Assembly: GCF_001939735.1 (NCBI RefSeq)
Contig: NZ_MJIL01000060.1
Location: 146,375-210,374 of the forward strand
DNA: 64,000 bases
Origin: Photobacterium proteolyticum
GTDB lineage: Bacteria; Pseudomonadota; Gammaproteobacteria; Enterobacterales; Vibrionaceae
Reading direction: 5' to 3'
How positions within the stretch are numbered: the first letter of the stretch is position 1; each line of letters starts with the position of its first letter. Below, in pieces: positions 50,514 to 60,827 of the stretch. The notes beneath the pieces are model-generated. The model saw only the letters and a list, made by a program, of their open reading frames with translations. It made no database searches and was not told the origin of the DNA. The translations under genes and the position numbers were made by a program.

Positions 50514-51968
50514 TTAGCCTAGCAGTGCAGGGATACCTGGCAATTGACCGACAAGGGCCAATGCACCGACACAAACAATCACTGCTGTTGCCGGGATAAT
50601 CAGCTTATCGGTGCGGGACAGAGAATCAGCACGTTCTTTGTTGCCGATAAGTCCCAGGTTGTCCAGCAGCATGGTAAGTGCCCAGCCAAATACAGGGTTA
50701 ACCAGTGCACAGGCAAACATACAGATACCAGCGCTTTGTGAATTACGTGAACATTTCACCATCTGCATACCGGCTTCCAGTAACGGTAGGAATACACCAA
50801 CAAGCAGGGCAACACGCAGAACCGGTTCCCACATAGCCAGATCCATCGGGAAGCCAAGAACCGCTGCCAAAACACATAGTAAGCCTGTTAGTAGTGCACC
50901 ACCTGGAATTGGACGTTTGGCAATCGCAGCCGGAATCATGTAAGTACCCCAAGACGATGCCAGGTTACCACCACCCAGGCCAGCACCGATCATCTGACGA
51001 ATAGAACATACTGCCATCGTATCGTCGACGTTCATCAGAGCGCCTTTGGCACTTTTCGGGTAATTTAATTCCTGGAAAACACGGTGGCCAAGGAAATCTG
51101 GCGACCACATAGCAACGGCTAGAATAGCAAAAGGAATAACCGCAATATAATGCTCTAGTTGAGGCCAGCCAAGCTGCCAGCCGGTATTTTCTCCCCACCA
51201 GAAGAATGGGCTCATATTTGGTAAGCCAGGCTCAGTGACAAACTCAAAAGGTACACCCATGATATATGCAACCACACCTGCAATTAATGAGCAAAGTGGA
51301 ATGGCGAGCCAACGTTTTTCTACTTTTGCTAGGTAGGCATAAATAACAATTGTCGTAAGAATAACAATAAATGAAACGGCATCCAGACCAGAACTTACTG
51401 ACCATGATTCGAATTTATTTAATTGTCCGATAAGTCCAACGGCACCAAGGTATATTAATAGTCCGCCACGAACACCTTCGCCGGTTAAATTAACTAACCT
51501 TGAGCCACCCTTGGTTGCACTTAATATTAAACCAAATACACCAACCATAATACCTAATGCAAGAGGGTGCCCTCCAGCGGCAGCAATTAATGGAATTAAT
51601 GGGATCATTGGCCCATGAGTACCTGCCAGGTTGGATAACGGATTTAAGATGGCAGAGAAGAAAACAACAAAAAGAAGTCCTGCAATCAATAGCTCAAAAC
51701 GTACGTTTTCAGCAACGAATTCTTGTGATAGGCCGAATTGTGCAGCAAATGCGGCGACCATGGCGGTAACCATGACAACTTTACCTATGGTTGCGGCAAT
51801 GGCTGGCACCCAGTCTTCGATCTCTATGCCAAAATCTCGAAACGGTAAGTGCACCCTCCACCGCTTAAGATCCATAATAGAGAGCTCGTGCTCTAAATAC
51901 GCCGCCCTCGATTCAAACTCGCTGGCTTTTTTACGGCGCTGTTTATAGGTCCCATGATCTACACTCAT
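50514..51968 (-). CDS. DUF3360-family multi-pass transporter-like protein
   Basis: Integral membrane protein of 484 residues with about twelve hydrophobic segments. SNLAGTHGPMIPLIPLIAAAGGHPLALG and GAGLGGGNLASSWGTYMIPAAIA resemble the repeated half-helices of SulP/NAT-fold transporters. The sequence resembles DUF3360, a family I recall mainly from vibrios; a role in anion transport is inferred from the fold only. The N-terminal 40 residues are hydrophilic. It stands alone, with a long AT-rich region upstream. Substrate unknown. Confidence 0.65.
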   Translation of the reverse strand: MSVDHGTYKQRRKKASEFESRAAYLEHELSIMDLKRWRVHLPFRDFGIEIEDWVPAIAATIGKVVMVTAMVAAFAAQFGLSQEFVAENVRFELLIAGLLFVVFFSAILNPLSNLAGTHGPMIPLIPLIAAAGGHPLALGIMVGVFGLILSATKGGSRLVNLTGEGVRGGLLIYLGAVGLIGQLNKFESWSVSSGLDAVSFIVILTTIVIYAYLAKVEKRWLAIPLCSLIAGVVAYIMGVPFEFVTEPGLPNMSPFFWWGENTGWQLGWPQLEHYIAVIPFAILAVAMWSPDFLGHRVFQELNYPKSAKGALMNVDDTMAVCSIRQMIGAGLGGGNLASSWGTYMIPAAIAKRPIPGGALLTGLLCVLAAVLGFPMDLAMWEPVLRVALLVGVFLPLLEAGMQMVKCSRNSQSAGICMFACALVNPVFGWALTMLLDNLGLIGNKERADSLSRTDKLIIPATAVIVCVGALALVGQLPGIPALLG

Positions 51969-52607
51969 GTCAACTCCAAAAATTAATAGATATATGCACT
52001 TCAGTGCTAATAATAGTTATATTACTAAAGAGGTATTAAATAAGTCTGAAATATTTATATAAACATTGAAATATATTTTGATATTTAATTTGACCTAGAT
52101 CTCATAATCAACGTGAACATATAAACAAGATGCACATAAAGATATTTTATATTACAAGTTGATTATTTTGTGTTTTGTTAAGTTTTTTATTTGTATTATA
52201 TTTTCTCTAGTTGTTTGTTTTATATGTTTAAACTTTTTATGGTAACTTAACAGTGGTTTTCTGGTAACTGCTCGTTAACATTGAGATGGTGTGGCTGTTA
52301 TTTTTACATATTCGGTGGCTTGTATTGATGTTTGATCTCATTGCAGTTGATTCTTTGGGTTATTTTTGAGTGGATAGGGAGATCTATCAATTAAAAAGTT
52401 AAAATCTTTGTAATCAATTCATATTCCTTAAAAGTGTTTAACATTTATAGTAATTTTTATAAATATTATTAGGTTCTAATATACTCATGTTCAATTAAGT
52501 ATTATTCCTTTTGTTGAATATATTAGTTTGGGTATACGCCAATATTAACCCTGCCTTAACGCCTTCATCTTTATGCTTGCTTCAGAAAATTTCAGGAGAC
52601 AGGCTTA
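51969..52607. other. Long AT-rich intergenic region
   Basis: About 640 bases between the divergent DUF3360 gene and the efflux operon. It is markedly AT-rich with many T- and A-runs, suggestive of H-NS binding, and must hold both promoters. No open frame, RNA gene or clear operator was recognised. Confidence 0.5.
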
Positions 52608-53975
52608 ATGATTTTGCCAAGTGAATTTAAGATCTCACTTGTTTCACTCATGATACTGGGTATTACCGGCTGTAGTACCTCGGGCGGTGTGAACTTCCAA
52701 CAAACTGCACAGGACTCACGTGCCGAACACCAAGCATGGAGTTATCAGCAAACTGATGCCTCTCAGGCGAGCCAGCTTACCGATATAGTTGCAATACCGA
52801 CGCTAACACAGTTAGTTGATGATGCGTTGGCCCAGAACCCCGGCCTTCAACAAACGGCATTGGCACTCCAAATTGTCTATGCCCAGGAAAAACTTGCCGT
52901 AGGTGATCAGTTGCCAGCGCTGAGTGCCGGGTTCAGTGGTCAGCGAGAAGAAGATAAGGACACCAGTTACAGTACCGATCTGACGGTGAGCTGGGAGCTG
53001 GATCTGTGGCAGAAGATCAGCGATGGCGTTGGGGCTGCCCAGATGGATGTAGCTAGTTCACAGGCTACCTTTCAGGCGGCACAAGATGCCTTGGCGGCGA
53101 ATATTATGCGGGCTTGGCTGCAGATTAATCTCAGGCAGCAATTGCTGAACATCGAAACTGAGCGGCTGGTGGTTCTGGAAAACAACGAAACCTTTATTCT
53201 GGAACGTTACCGTGTGGGGCTTGGGCAATTGGAGGAGCTTGATAACGCCCGTAGCAGCAGTGCCCAGACAAGGGCGACACTGGCGGATTATAAAGAGCAG
53301 CTTGCCAAGGAATACCGCTCACTAAATCAGTTGCTGGGCAGGGATCCATCCTCCACGCTCCCTCATATAGAGCAGAGCTTTCCGGAAGTATTCGAACCGC
53401 TTGCGTCGCTTCCTGAGCAGGATTTGGGGCGTCGACCTGATCTGCAATCGGCCTATTACACAATATTGGCAGAGCAATACCGGACATCTGTGGCGTATAA
53501 GGCGCTGCTTCCATCTATCAGTTTATCGGCTTCGCTGACAGATATCGGTTCGAGCCCGAGTGATGCCTTACTGACAAGTCCTGCCTGGAGCCTGCTAGGG
53601 CAACTGACGGCGCCATTGTTTCAGGGGGGTAAGCTCAGAGCCCAGGTTGATATTGCCGAGCTAACAGCTGAACAAAGTTACTGGGCGTATCAGGAAACAT
53701 TGCTCAATGCTGTCACTGAAGTTGAAAACACTTTGGGTCAGGAGCAGTCACTGGAACGACAGCAGCAACACCTGACAGAAGCACTAAGCAGCGCATCTCG
53801 CAGTGTCACTAACTACCAAACCAAATATCGACAAGGGCTCGTCGATATTCTTGACCTGTTATCGGTACAGCAACAAACGTTTGATCTTCAATCTCAGCTG
53901 GTACAGATAACGTATAACCGACTCGTAAACCGAATTGACTTAGGCCTGGCGCTAGGGCTTGGAGTGTCATCATGA
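52608..53975 (+). CDS. TolC/OprM-family outer-membrane efflux lipoprotein
   Basis: Outer-membrane channel of a tripartite efflux system. 455 residues: the signal peptide ends at the lipobox GITGC (Cys near residue 23), followed by the two OEP helical repeats (TDIGSSPSDALLTSPAWSLLGQLTAPLFQGGKLRAQVD is the hallmark of the second). Its stop overlaps the adaptor start (ATGA), so the genes are co-translated. First gene of the five-gene operon ending in a histidine kinase. Confidence 0.88.
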   Translation: MILPSEFKISLVSLMILGITGCSTSGGVNFQQTAQDSRAEHQAWSYQQTDASQASQLTDIVAIPTLTQLVDDALAQNPGLQQTALALQIVYAQEKLAVGDQLPALSAGFSGQREEDKDTSYSTDLTVSWELDLWQKISDGVGAAQMDVASSQATFQAAQDALAANIMRAWLQINLRQQLLNIETERLVVLENNETFILERYRVGLGQLEELDNARSSSAQTRATLADYKEQLAKEYRSLNQLLGRDPSSTLPHIEQSFPEVFEPLASLPEQDLGRRPDLQSAYYTILAEQYRTSVAYKALLPSISLSASLTDIGSSPSDALLTSPAWSLLGQLTAPLFQGGKLRAQVDIAELTAEQSYWAYQETLLNAVTEVENTLGQEQSLERQQQHLTEALSSASRSVTNYQTKYRQGLVDILDLLSVQQQTFDLQSQLVQITYNRLVNRIDLGLALGLGVSS

Positions 53976-55123
53976 AATTAAAAATGCTTACCATTGCTGT
54001 AACACTTGCTTCAGCTGCCAGTATTGTTGCTGTTGCAGCCTATAACGGCGAGCAGATGAGTGCCGTTATTGTTCCCGCTGTTGAAACACGCGGCCCTCAA
54101 TACCCTGATGTTGCGATTGTTGAAGTTGCCCGACGCGATTACAGGGCAACGATAACGGGACACGGCGAAGCAAAACCACGCTATGAACTTGATTTAACCG
54201 CAGAGGTTAGCGGGCAGGTTGAGAGCCTGGCCGATCGTTTTGAAACGGGGTTGGAGTTTGAAAAGGGCGACGCCTTAGTCAGATTGAATCAGACGGACTA
54301 CCAGCAGGCTGTTGCCAGTGCAAAGGCATCTGTCGCCGATGCCAGACTGGCGTTGCTTGAAGAACAGCGCCAGGGCCAGCAGGCCCTGAAAGAGTGGAAG
54401 CGATCCGGGCTCAAAGGCCAACCGGACTCATCCCTGGTGTTACGCGAACCGCAACTACAAGCAGCAGAAGCTAAATTGGAAAATGCCAAACGGGAGCTGG
54501 AGAAAGCAAAGCGCGATTTGGGGAAGACCACAATCAAAGCTCCTTTTAATGCCCTGATTATCTCAAGGGAGGTTCAGCCGGGCAGCTATATTCAGGCTGG
54601 CAGTAAGGTGGCTATGCTCTACAGTACCGACAGAATTGAAATTAGCATTCCGCTGTCCGGCAATCAGTGGGGGAATTTGCCGCCGCTAAATTCGCTCGGT
54701 AATGAACAATGGCCGGTCGAACTAACCAGTACCGAGGGGAACAAGCAATGGCAGGGTTACGTTGAACGGGTTGAGCAGCACCTGGATAGTGCAAGCCGGC
54801 AGCGTTCATTGATAGTTGTGGTTGAGCAGCCGCTGCAAAAAGCCAACCCTTTGTATGCAGGTACATTCGTAGAAGCGAAAGTACAAGGCCGGGATTTATC
54901 CGAACTGTGGCAGTTACCTGCATCGGCGATCTCGCAAACAGGAGAGATTTGGCTCGTCGATGACAACCAAAGTTTGTTCAGTATTAAGGCCAAGAAACAG
55001 TTCGAAGACAGTAACTATGTCTATGTGGTTCCGCCTGACGGCACTGAGTATGCCAGAGTGGTTATTCGTCCGTTGAACAGTTACGTACAGGGTATGTATG
55101 TTCAGCCGGTTGTGGAGGGGTAA
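53972..55123 (+). CDS. RND efflux periplasmic adaptor
   Basis: Membrane-fusion protein of 383 residues. An N-terminal signal/anchor (about 5-23) is followed by lipoyl halves (LTAEVSGQVESLADRFETGLEFEKGDALVRL and IKAPFNALIISREVQPGSYIQAGS), with a long helical hairpin between. GHGEAKPRYELDLTAEVSGQV is typical of the family. It overlaps the channel gene by 4 bases and is 3 bases before the pump. Confidence 0.9.
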   Translation: MKLKMLTIAVTLASAASIVAVAAYNGEQMSAVIVPAVETRGPQYPDVAIVEVARRDYRATITGHGEAKPRYELDLTAEVSGQVESLADRFETGLEFEKGDALVRLNQTDYQQAVASAKASVADARLALLEEQRQGQQALKEWKRSGLKGQPDSSLVLREPQLQAAEAKLENAKRELEKAKRDLGKTTIKAPFNALIISREVQPGSYIQAGSKVAMLYSTDRIEISIPLSGNQWGNLPPLNSLGNEQWPVELTSTEGNKQWQGYVERVEQHLDSASRQRSLIVVVEQPLQKANPLYAGTFVEAKVQGRDLSELWQLPASAISQTGEIWLVDDNQSLFSIKAKKQFEDSNYVYVVPPDGTEYARVVIRPLNSYVQGMYVQPVVEG

Positions 55124-55126
55124 GCA

Positions 55127-58100
55127 ATGACATCTCCTCAGGATATAGCTGTGGCCAAGCAGTCTGGCGGCATTATTGGTTGGTTTGCGATTAACTCGGT
55201 TGCGGCGAACCTGTTACTGGTTAGCATGATTGTGCTTGGTATCATGTCGCTGAATTCTATTCGCAAGGAAGCCTTTCCCAGCATGGAGCCTAACGTCATC
55301 ACCGTATCGGTGAATTATGACAGCGGCGATGCCAAGCAAGCCGAAGAAGGTATTGCGATCAAAATTGAAGATGCATTGGAAACGGTGCCGGGTATCAAGC
55401 GTATCACATCGACATCTGATGCTAATGGAAGCTCGGTGCGAATCGAGAAGCTCAGTGACTACGAGCTTGAGACTTTGCTGACTGATGTCAAAACCAAAGT
55501 TGATGCCATTTATAATTTTCCGGCAGATGCTGAAAACCCGGTGATCGACAAAGCAAGAATGCAGGATCATGCGCTCTGGGTGCAGCTATATGGTGATGCA
55601 GACAGGGCAACGCTGCAGGCACTGGCCGAAAAGTTAAAAGCTGATCTTCTGGCGCAGTCATCGATTCGGGATTTGGAAATCAAAGGTAAGTCTGAGCCGA
55701 TCATTTCTGTCGAAGTGGATGAAGGGCAGCTTCAGGCCTATGGTCTGTCTCTGTCGGATATCGCAACGGCGATCAATGCCGAATCATCTACTGCCTTGAG
55801 GACAAGCCTGCGCAACGGTGAGAAGGTGGTACGGCTTAAAGCGGCAGAACAAGCATACCAGGCAGCTGAATTTGCACGTATTCCGTTAGTCACGACTGCG
55901 CAAGGGACCATTATTACCCTTGGTGATGTTGCTAGTGTCACCGAGGCATTCGAAGATGATCCGTTTACTTTGTCTCGCTATCAGCAAACAAACGGAATGG
56001 GTATTGAGATCGTCATGGATGAGTATGGCGATGTTACCCAAATTGTCGAGCAGGCTAAACAAGTGGTCGAGAACTGGCATCAGCGTGGTTTGTTGCCTGC
56101 GAACGTGGAGTTGGTCACTTGGTACGACAAAAGTACTTTAATAAAAGATCGACTGTCACTGCTGACCAGTAACGCCCTGACAGGTATCGCATTGGTGTTT
56201 ATTGTTCTGGCCCTGTTTCTTAATCTGCGCGTGGCCTTCTGGGTAGCAGCTGGTCTGCCGTTCGTCTTTTTCGGTACCTTGTTTTTTATGGGCGACAGCT
56301 TTACCGGACTGACGATCAATGAAATGACCACATTCGGTTTCATTATGGCGCTGGGGATAGTGGTCGATGATGCTGTCGTGGTGGGAGAGAGTGTATATGC
56401 TACCCGGCGCCAGGATGGGGATACCCTTGCCAATACCATAAAAGGCACGCTAAAGGTCGCCGTGCCTACACTGTTCGGGGTGTTGACAACTGTCGCAGCA
56501 TTTATGTCTTTGTCGAATGTCACTGGTGATTTAGGGCAGATTTATGCCCAGTTCGGTACTGTAGTTACCATTTGCTTGTTGTTGTCGGTAGTTGAATCCA
56601 AGCTGATCCTGCCATCGCACCTGGCGCATCTCAATACTCACCGCCAGATCCCACGAGGCATTAAAGGCTGGTGGGCACATATCCAGCATGGTGCCGATAG
56701 TGGGCTGATGTGGTTCAACCGACGTATTTATTGTCCCGTGATTGAATGGGCATTGAATTTCCGTTATGCCGTCATTTTGGCCTTTATTGCCCTAATGGTG
56801 CTGGTAGCGGGAATGCCGATGACAGGAAGTGTTCGTGTAGCATTTTTCCCGGACATACCGGGTGACGTTGTCACGGCAGATCTGTCAATGCAGAATGATG
56901 CGAGTTTCGGACAGACGAATCGAAATCTATTGAAGCTTGAGCAGGCAGCTCTTCAGGCAGACCGTAACCTCATTGCCCGAAAGGCAAATGGCAACCCGAC
57001 TGCTAACTCATCAGATACTGGCCTACTAGCCAAGAGTGGAATAACAAGTTTGCAGATTATTGCCGAAGACGATAGCTCGGGTAAATTGCAAGTTGAGCTA
57101 ACATCTGACGGGCTGTATACCTCGACAGAGTTCGAACAGGAATGGGAGCGACTTAGCGGATCGCCGGAAGGGGTTAAGAAGCTGAAGTTTTTGTCCAGCT
57201 TTGAAATGGTTGATAACTTCAAGGTGGAGCTTAAAGCTTGGGATGATGCAACTGTGCGCCAGGCCGGGCTGAAGTTTAAAGACCTGCTGGCGCAGACTCC
57301 GGGCGTGAGTGGTATCGATGACAACCTGAATCCGGGCCTGCCGCAGATCCGGTTTGAACTCACTGAGCAGGGCAGAACACTGGGGATGGATACGGCTAAT
57401 TTGTCACAACAGGTATTACAGTCCTTTGGTGGTGAAATTGTTCAGCGTTATCAACGTAACAAAGACGAAGTTAAGGTTCGTGTTCGATACCCTGAACAAA
57501 AACGTCAGAATATGGCCGACATAATGCAATCTCGGGTGCGCACCCCTGATGGCACAGTGGTTCCGTTAAGCACAGTTGCCAATGTTGTTTCAGAGTACCA
57601 ACAAGATGAAATTACCCGCATTGATAGTTTGAGGGCTATCTATATTACGGCTGTTGTCGATAAGACGATTGTTGCTCCCAACGAGTTGGTGGCTCGATTG
57701 CAGCAAGACGTAGTACCTGAATTGCAACGGCAGTATCCGGATTTGAGCGTGCATTTTGCCGGTGAGGCCGAGCAGCAGCAGGAAGCGACTAGCTCGATGG
57801 GCAATATGTTCATTGTTGCATTGCTGGCTATTTATGTTTTGCTGGCCGTGCCGTTGAAGTCCTATATTCAGCCGTTGCTGATCATGACTGCGATTCCTTT
57901 CGGTATTGTCGGGGCAATACTGGGTCACTGGTGGAATGATTTGACCATTAGTATCTTGTCGCTTAACGGTATTTTGGCGCTGAGCGGAGTAGTCGTTAAT
58001 GACAGTTTGCTATTGGTATCCCGTTTCAACGAGCTTAGGGAAGATGAAAGCATCCCTGTTAAGCAAGCAATTAAAGAGGCTTGCTCCGGGCGTTTGCGAG

Positions 58101-58204
58101 CAGTATTGCTGACATCTGTTACTACCTTTGCCGGATTAACCCCACTGCTGGGAGAAACCTCGATGCAAGCCCAGTTTTTGATCCCTGCTGCTGGTAGAAG
58201 ATGA
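55127..58204 (+). CDS. RND efflux pump permease, C-terminally truncated
   Basis: RND transporter of 1025 residues. The helix 4 acid pair is intact (GIVVDDAVVVGES), and the two periplasmic domains and helices 1-11 are recognisable. The normal sequence stops abruptly: after TPLLGETSMQAQFLIPAA the frame reads GRR and ends. Related pumps continue about 30-45 residues as helix 12 and a cytoplasmic tail. Directly at this point the DNA becomes that of a response regulator in another frame. Helix 12 is therefore missing, and a functional pump is doubtful. A deletion or an assembly error is the likely cause. Confidence 0.85.
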   Translation: MTSPQDIAVAKQSGGIIGWFAINSVAANLLLVSMIVLGIMSLNSIRKEAFPSMEPNVITVSVNYDSGDAKQAEEGIAIKIEDALETVPGIKRITSTSDANGSSVRIEKLSDYELETLLTDVKTKVDAIYNFPADAENPVIDKARMQDHALWVQLYGDADRATLQALAEKLKADLLAQSSIRDLEIKGKSEPIISVEVDEGQLQAYGLSLSDIATAINAESSTALRTSLRNGEKVVRLKAAEQAYQAAEFARIPLVTTAQGTIITLGDVASVTEAFEDDPFTLSRYQQTNGMGIEIVMDEYGDVTQIVEQAKQVVENWHQRGLLPANVELVTWYDKSTLIKDRLSLLTSNALTGIALVFIVLALFLNLRVAFWVAAGLPFVFFGTLFFMGDSFTGLTINEMTTFGFIMALGIVVDDAVVVGESVYATRRQDGDTLANTIKGTLKVAVPTLFGVLTTVAAFMSLSNVTGDLGQIYAQFGTVVTICLLLSVVESKLILPSHLAHLNTHRQIPRGIKGWWAHIQHGADSGLMWFNRRIYCPVIEWALNFRYAVILAFIALMVLVAGMPMTGSVRVAFFPDIPGDVVTADLSMQNDASFGQTNRNLLKLEQAALQADRNLIARKANGNPTANSSDTGLLAKSGITSLQIIAEDDSSGKLQVELTSDGLYTSTEFEQEWERLSGSPEGVKKLKFLSSFEMVDNFKVELKAWDDATVRQAGLKFKDLLAQTPGVSGIDDNLNPGLPQIRFELTEQGRTLGMDTANLSQQVLQSFGGEIVQRYQRNKDEVKVRVRYPEQKRQNMADIMQSRVRTPDGTVVPLSTVANVVSEYQQDEITRIDSLRAIYITAVVDKTIVAPNELVARLQQDVVPELQRQYPDLSVHFAGEAEQQQEATSSMGNMFIVALLAIYVLLAVPLKSYIQPLLIMTAIPFGIVGAILGHWWNDLTISILSLNGILALSGVVVNDSLLLVSRFNELREDESIPVKQAIKEACSGRLRAVLLTSVTTFAGLTPLLGETSMQAQFLIPAAGRR

Positions 58205-58859
58205 TCTGGATTTGGCAACAGCGGTTGTCGATTATTTGGAACTCGAATCCATTCAGTGTGACCACGCCGTTAACGGCGTGGTTGGCTTGAACCTGATTAA
58301 GAAAAACCCTTACCAGGCTATTATTCTGGATTTGAATTTGCCCCGAATGGATGGATTAACAGTGTGCAGGCAAATGCGCGAGTTGGGTAACGACACGCCT
58401 GTGCTGATGTTGACGGCACGAGACAGCCTTGATGATAAGCTGGTCGGTTTTGATTCCGGCGCTGATGATTATTTGGTTAAGCCGTTTGCGATGGAAGAGC
58501 TAATCGCCAGGGTCAAGGTATTGTCACGTCGCCGCAGCGGGCAGATCAACAAGCTCACTGTCGAGGATCTCGAGTTAGATTTAAGCCAGAAGCAAGCTTA
58601 CCGCAACCAGCAGTTACTGAAGTTGTCACCGACTGCAATTAAGATCCTAGAGGTGCTGATGCGTGAGAGTCCCAGCCCTGTCTCGAGGGAAGTGTTGATG
58701 CAGCGTGTTTGGGGAGACGAGCAGCCAGACAGCAATAGTTTGAAAGTGCATGTGTTTAATATCAGAAAGCAGCTGGATATGGCTGGTGGCCCACCACTAA
58801 TCCATACCATGGCTAGCTTTGGGTTTGTCTTGAGGAGAGCGGATGAAAATCAGGCTTAG
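58182..58859 (+). pseudogene. OmpR-family response regulator lacking its start
   Basis: Open frame for LLLVEDDLDLATAVVDYLE onward. The receiver domain (phospho-acceptor Asp in AIILDLNLPRMDG, Lys in LVKPF) and the winged-helix output domain (about residues 125-215) are complete. Only the first few residues and start codon are lost: a TGA ends the frame at 58179-58181 and no ATG/GTG lies before the acidic DD pair. The first usable start is a TTG at 58212, which would delete those acidic residues. It overlaps the kinase gene by 17 bases and is probably the regulator of the pump operon. It is broken at the same junction as the pump. Confidence 0.8.
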
Positions 58860-60093
58860 TCTCAGGTTGTACTTTCTGGCGGCGATGCTACTGCTCGGTG
58901 TGTCCTTGGTGATGGTGTTTTCAGGGCTGACCGCCAGTTACTATTTCAAAGGTATGGACAAGGCTATGCGTTTGGCTGCGATTGATACCGCTGAAGTAGA
59001 AGGCGTTCGTCAAGGTCTGCCGAAGTTAGTGATTGGTTTCACTGTCGCCAGTGATTGGCAAGATGTTCCCGAAGATATCAAAGAGCATATCCCAACCCCG
59101 CCAACTGAACTTTATGTGCTGGAAAAACATATTAAAGGTTCAGTATTCTCCGGCCCGCCCGAGGCGGGTTATTTTGTGATGTTAGTGATAAATAGCCGGG
59201 GGGAACGGCGCTTTGTATCACGCTCTTTTGTTGGTGCGCCCCCTGATTTCGTTATCAAGGAGGATTTCTCTCACTTCTTTAGGATCTTGATTTTTTGTAT
59301 CTCGGGGATTGTTACCTTTTCAGTGGTATTGATTTTAATGATGCGCTCAGTGGCATCACCCGTCGAGAAATTACGTGATTGGGCAAAATCACTTAGTGCC
59401 GATAGCCTGAAACAGGCTGCGCCGGATTTTCGTTATAACGAGCTGAATACATTGGCAACGCTAATCCAAAATAGCCTGAATTTGGTCCAGGAGGGCCTTG
59501 AGCGCGAGCAGGTTTTCTTACGACATGCCAGCCATGAACTAAGAACACCGATTGCCGTTATTCGTACCAATACTGAGTTGTTAAAAAAACTCGGAACAAG
59601 CAACCCAGACAAATCTCAGGCTATCGTTGAGCGTATTGAACGGGCCAGTTTGACGATGGGGCATTTGACCGACACCTTGTTATGGATGAGTCGAGAAAGC
59701 ACTTCATCACTGCCGGCTGAGTATGTGGACTTGGGTGTTTTGCTTGAAGAGTTGGTTGACGAACTGCATTACTTACTTCAGGGCAAGAGTGTTTCCATTG
59801 AGGTAGAGACATCACCGCACTCAGTATTGCTTCCTGTGATTGGGTGTCGAATAGTACTTACAAACCTGATAAGAAATGCATTTCAGCATACTCAACATGG
59901 GCGGGTTGTTATTACCCAAGTTGAAAATACGGTGCTTATCCAAAATTCAAATAGTGATAGTCAATCTGGTGAAACCAGTGATTTGGGCTTCGGCTTAGGG
60001 TTGGATCTTACAGAAAAGCTGGTAAAACGCTTTGGCTGGCAGTATGAACATCGCAAAGAGGTGACTGGCCACGTGGTTAAAGTCAGGTTTTAA
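58843..60093 (+). CDS. Sensor histidine kinase, partner of the broken regulator
   Basis: Membrane histidine kinase of 416 residues. TM1 (about 8-30) and TM2 (about 147-168) flank a periplasmic sensor of about 115 residues. A HAMP-like segment, the H-box FLRHASHELRTPIAVI (His231) and the ATPase domain follow, with N-box NLIRNAFQH and G-box DLGFGLGL. It overlaps the response regulator by 17 bases. Its input is unknown; the setting suggests drug or envelope stress. With its regulator truncated, this kinase may be orphaned in the present sequence. Confidence 0.9.
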   Translation: MKIRLSLRLYFLAAMLLLGVSLVMVFSGLTASYYFKGMDKAMRLAAIDTAEVEGVRQGLPKLVIGFTVASDWQDVPEDIKEHIPTPPTELYVLEKHIKGSVFSGPPEAGYFVMLVINSRGERRFVSRSFVGAPPDFVIKEDFSHFFRILIFCISGIVTFSVVLILMMRSVASPVEKLRDWAKSLSADSLKQAAPDFRYNELNTLATLIQNSLNLVQEGLEREQVFLRHASHELRTPIAVIRTNTELLKKLGTSNPDKSQAIVERIERASLTMGHLTDTLLWMSRESTSSLPAEYVDLGVLLEELVDELHYLLQGKSVSIEVETSPHSVLLPVIGCRIVLTNLIRNAFQHTQHGRVVITQVENTVLIQNSNSDSQSGETSDLGFGLGLDLTEKLVKRFGWQYEHRKEVTGHVVKVRF

Positions 60094-60206
60094 ATTGGCG
60101 TTTTCACGCTAGGCATGTTCCTAGTGGGGCTATGTAATTGATAATTATTTGCATTTGTTATTGTTTTTCATTTAAATATACCTTTCTGTTTAAGGTGGGC
60201 GTGAAA

Positions 60207-60698
60207 ATGAAACTCGAACAATGTTGGCAGCACTATACAAAGGCAGAAGAGTTGATCCAGCAGGGGCACTGGCCCGAGGCGTATTATTTGTATAATGATG
60301 TGTTGTCGCATTTGCCGAATTATATTCACCATGCAGTAAGCTGCCCAAATACGAAGCCCTGCCAGTTTGCCTGTATGCTCGATGGCTATCGAAATGCATG
60401 TATTAATCAGTCTGAAATACTGAATCACCTCGGAAGGAAAGATGAAGCATTCACTTTGCTTTCTCATACCTATAACTATTTTCAGTTTCTAGCGCTGGAA
60501 TCTCACACCATCGTCCAGGCAATACATACTGTGTTGAGCAATCATAGTGAAAACTTGTTTCTTCATATCAGTGCCTTTTGTACCGCCCAGGGCAACGCGG
60601 ACTGGATGCAGGAGCTGGCGAATGTCCAGAAGTCCCACCATCACTTTCATCAGTTGCAGCATTCAGCCTCTTTAATGCAATCTGGCAGGCTTAACTAG
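60207..60698 (+). CDS. Small TPR-like cytoplasmic protein, function unknown
   Basis: 163-residue protein starting MKLEQCWQHYTKAEELIQQGHWPEAYYLYNDVL, which reads as one TPR-like helix pair. A His/Cys-containing middle (HHAVSCPNTKPCQFACMLDG) and another helical pair follow. It may belong to the DUF2753 family of vibrio proteins, but that is an unverified recollection. The ATG at 60207 has a GGTGG-like site; the upstream start would add a hydrophobic, improbable segment. No partner is evident. Confidence 0.5.
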   Translation: MKLEQCWQHYTKAEELIQQGHWPEAYYLYNDVLSHLPNYIHHAVSCPNTKPCQFACMLDGYRNACINQSEILNHLGRKDEAFTLLSHTYNYFQFLALESHTIVQAIHTVLSNHSENLFLHISAFCTAQGNADWMQELANVQKSHHHFHQLQHSASLMQSGRLN

Positions 60699-60827
60699 TC
60701 AGGGCTGAGATCCCGTGTTTATTTGATAAAGCAGAAAATAAATCCCAGATACGCTAATCTAATATAATGATTTAAATCGTATTTCTGATTGATAGAAAGA
60801 AAGTCGCTGACTGTTGAGGAACAACAA

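Noticed and set aside
52527..52540. TTGGGTATAC matching ten bases of the MITE end
   Set aside because: Ten bases are too few to exclude chance in an AT-rich region, and no second arm or element body is visible.
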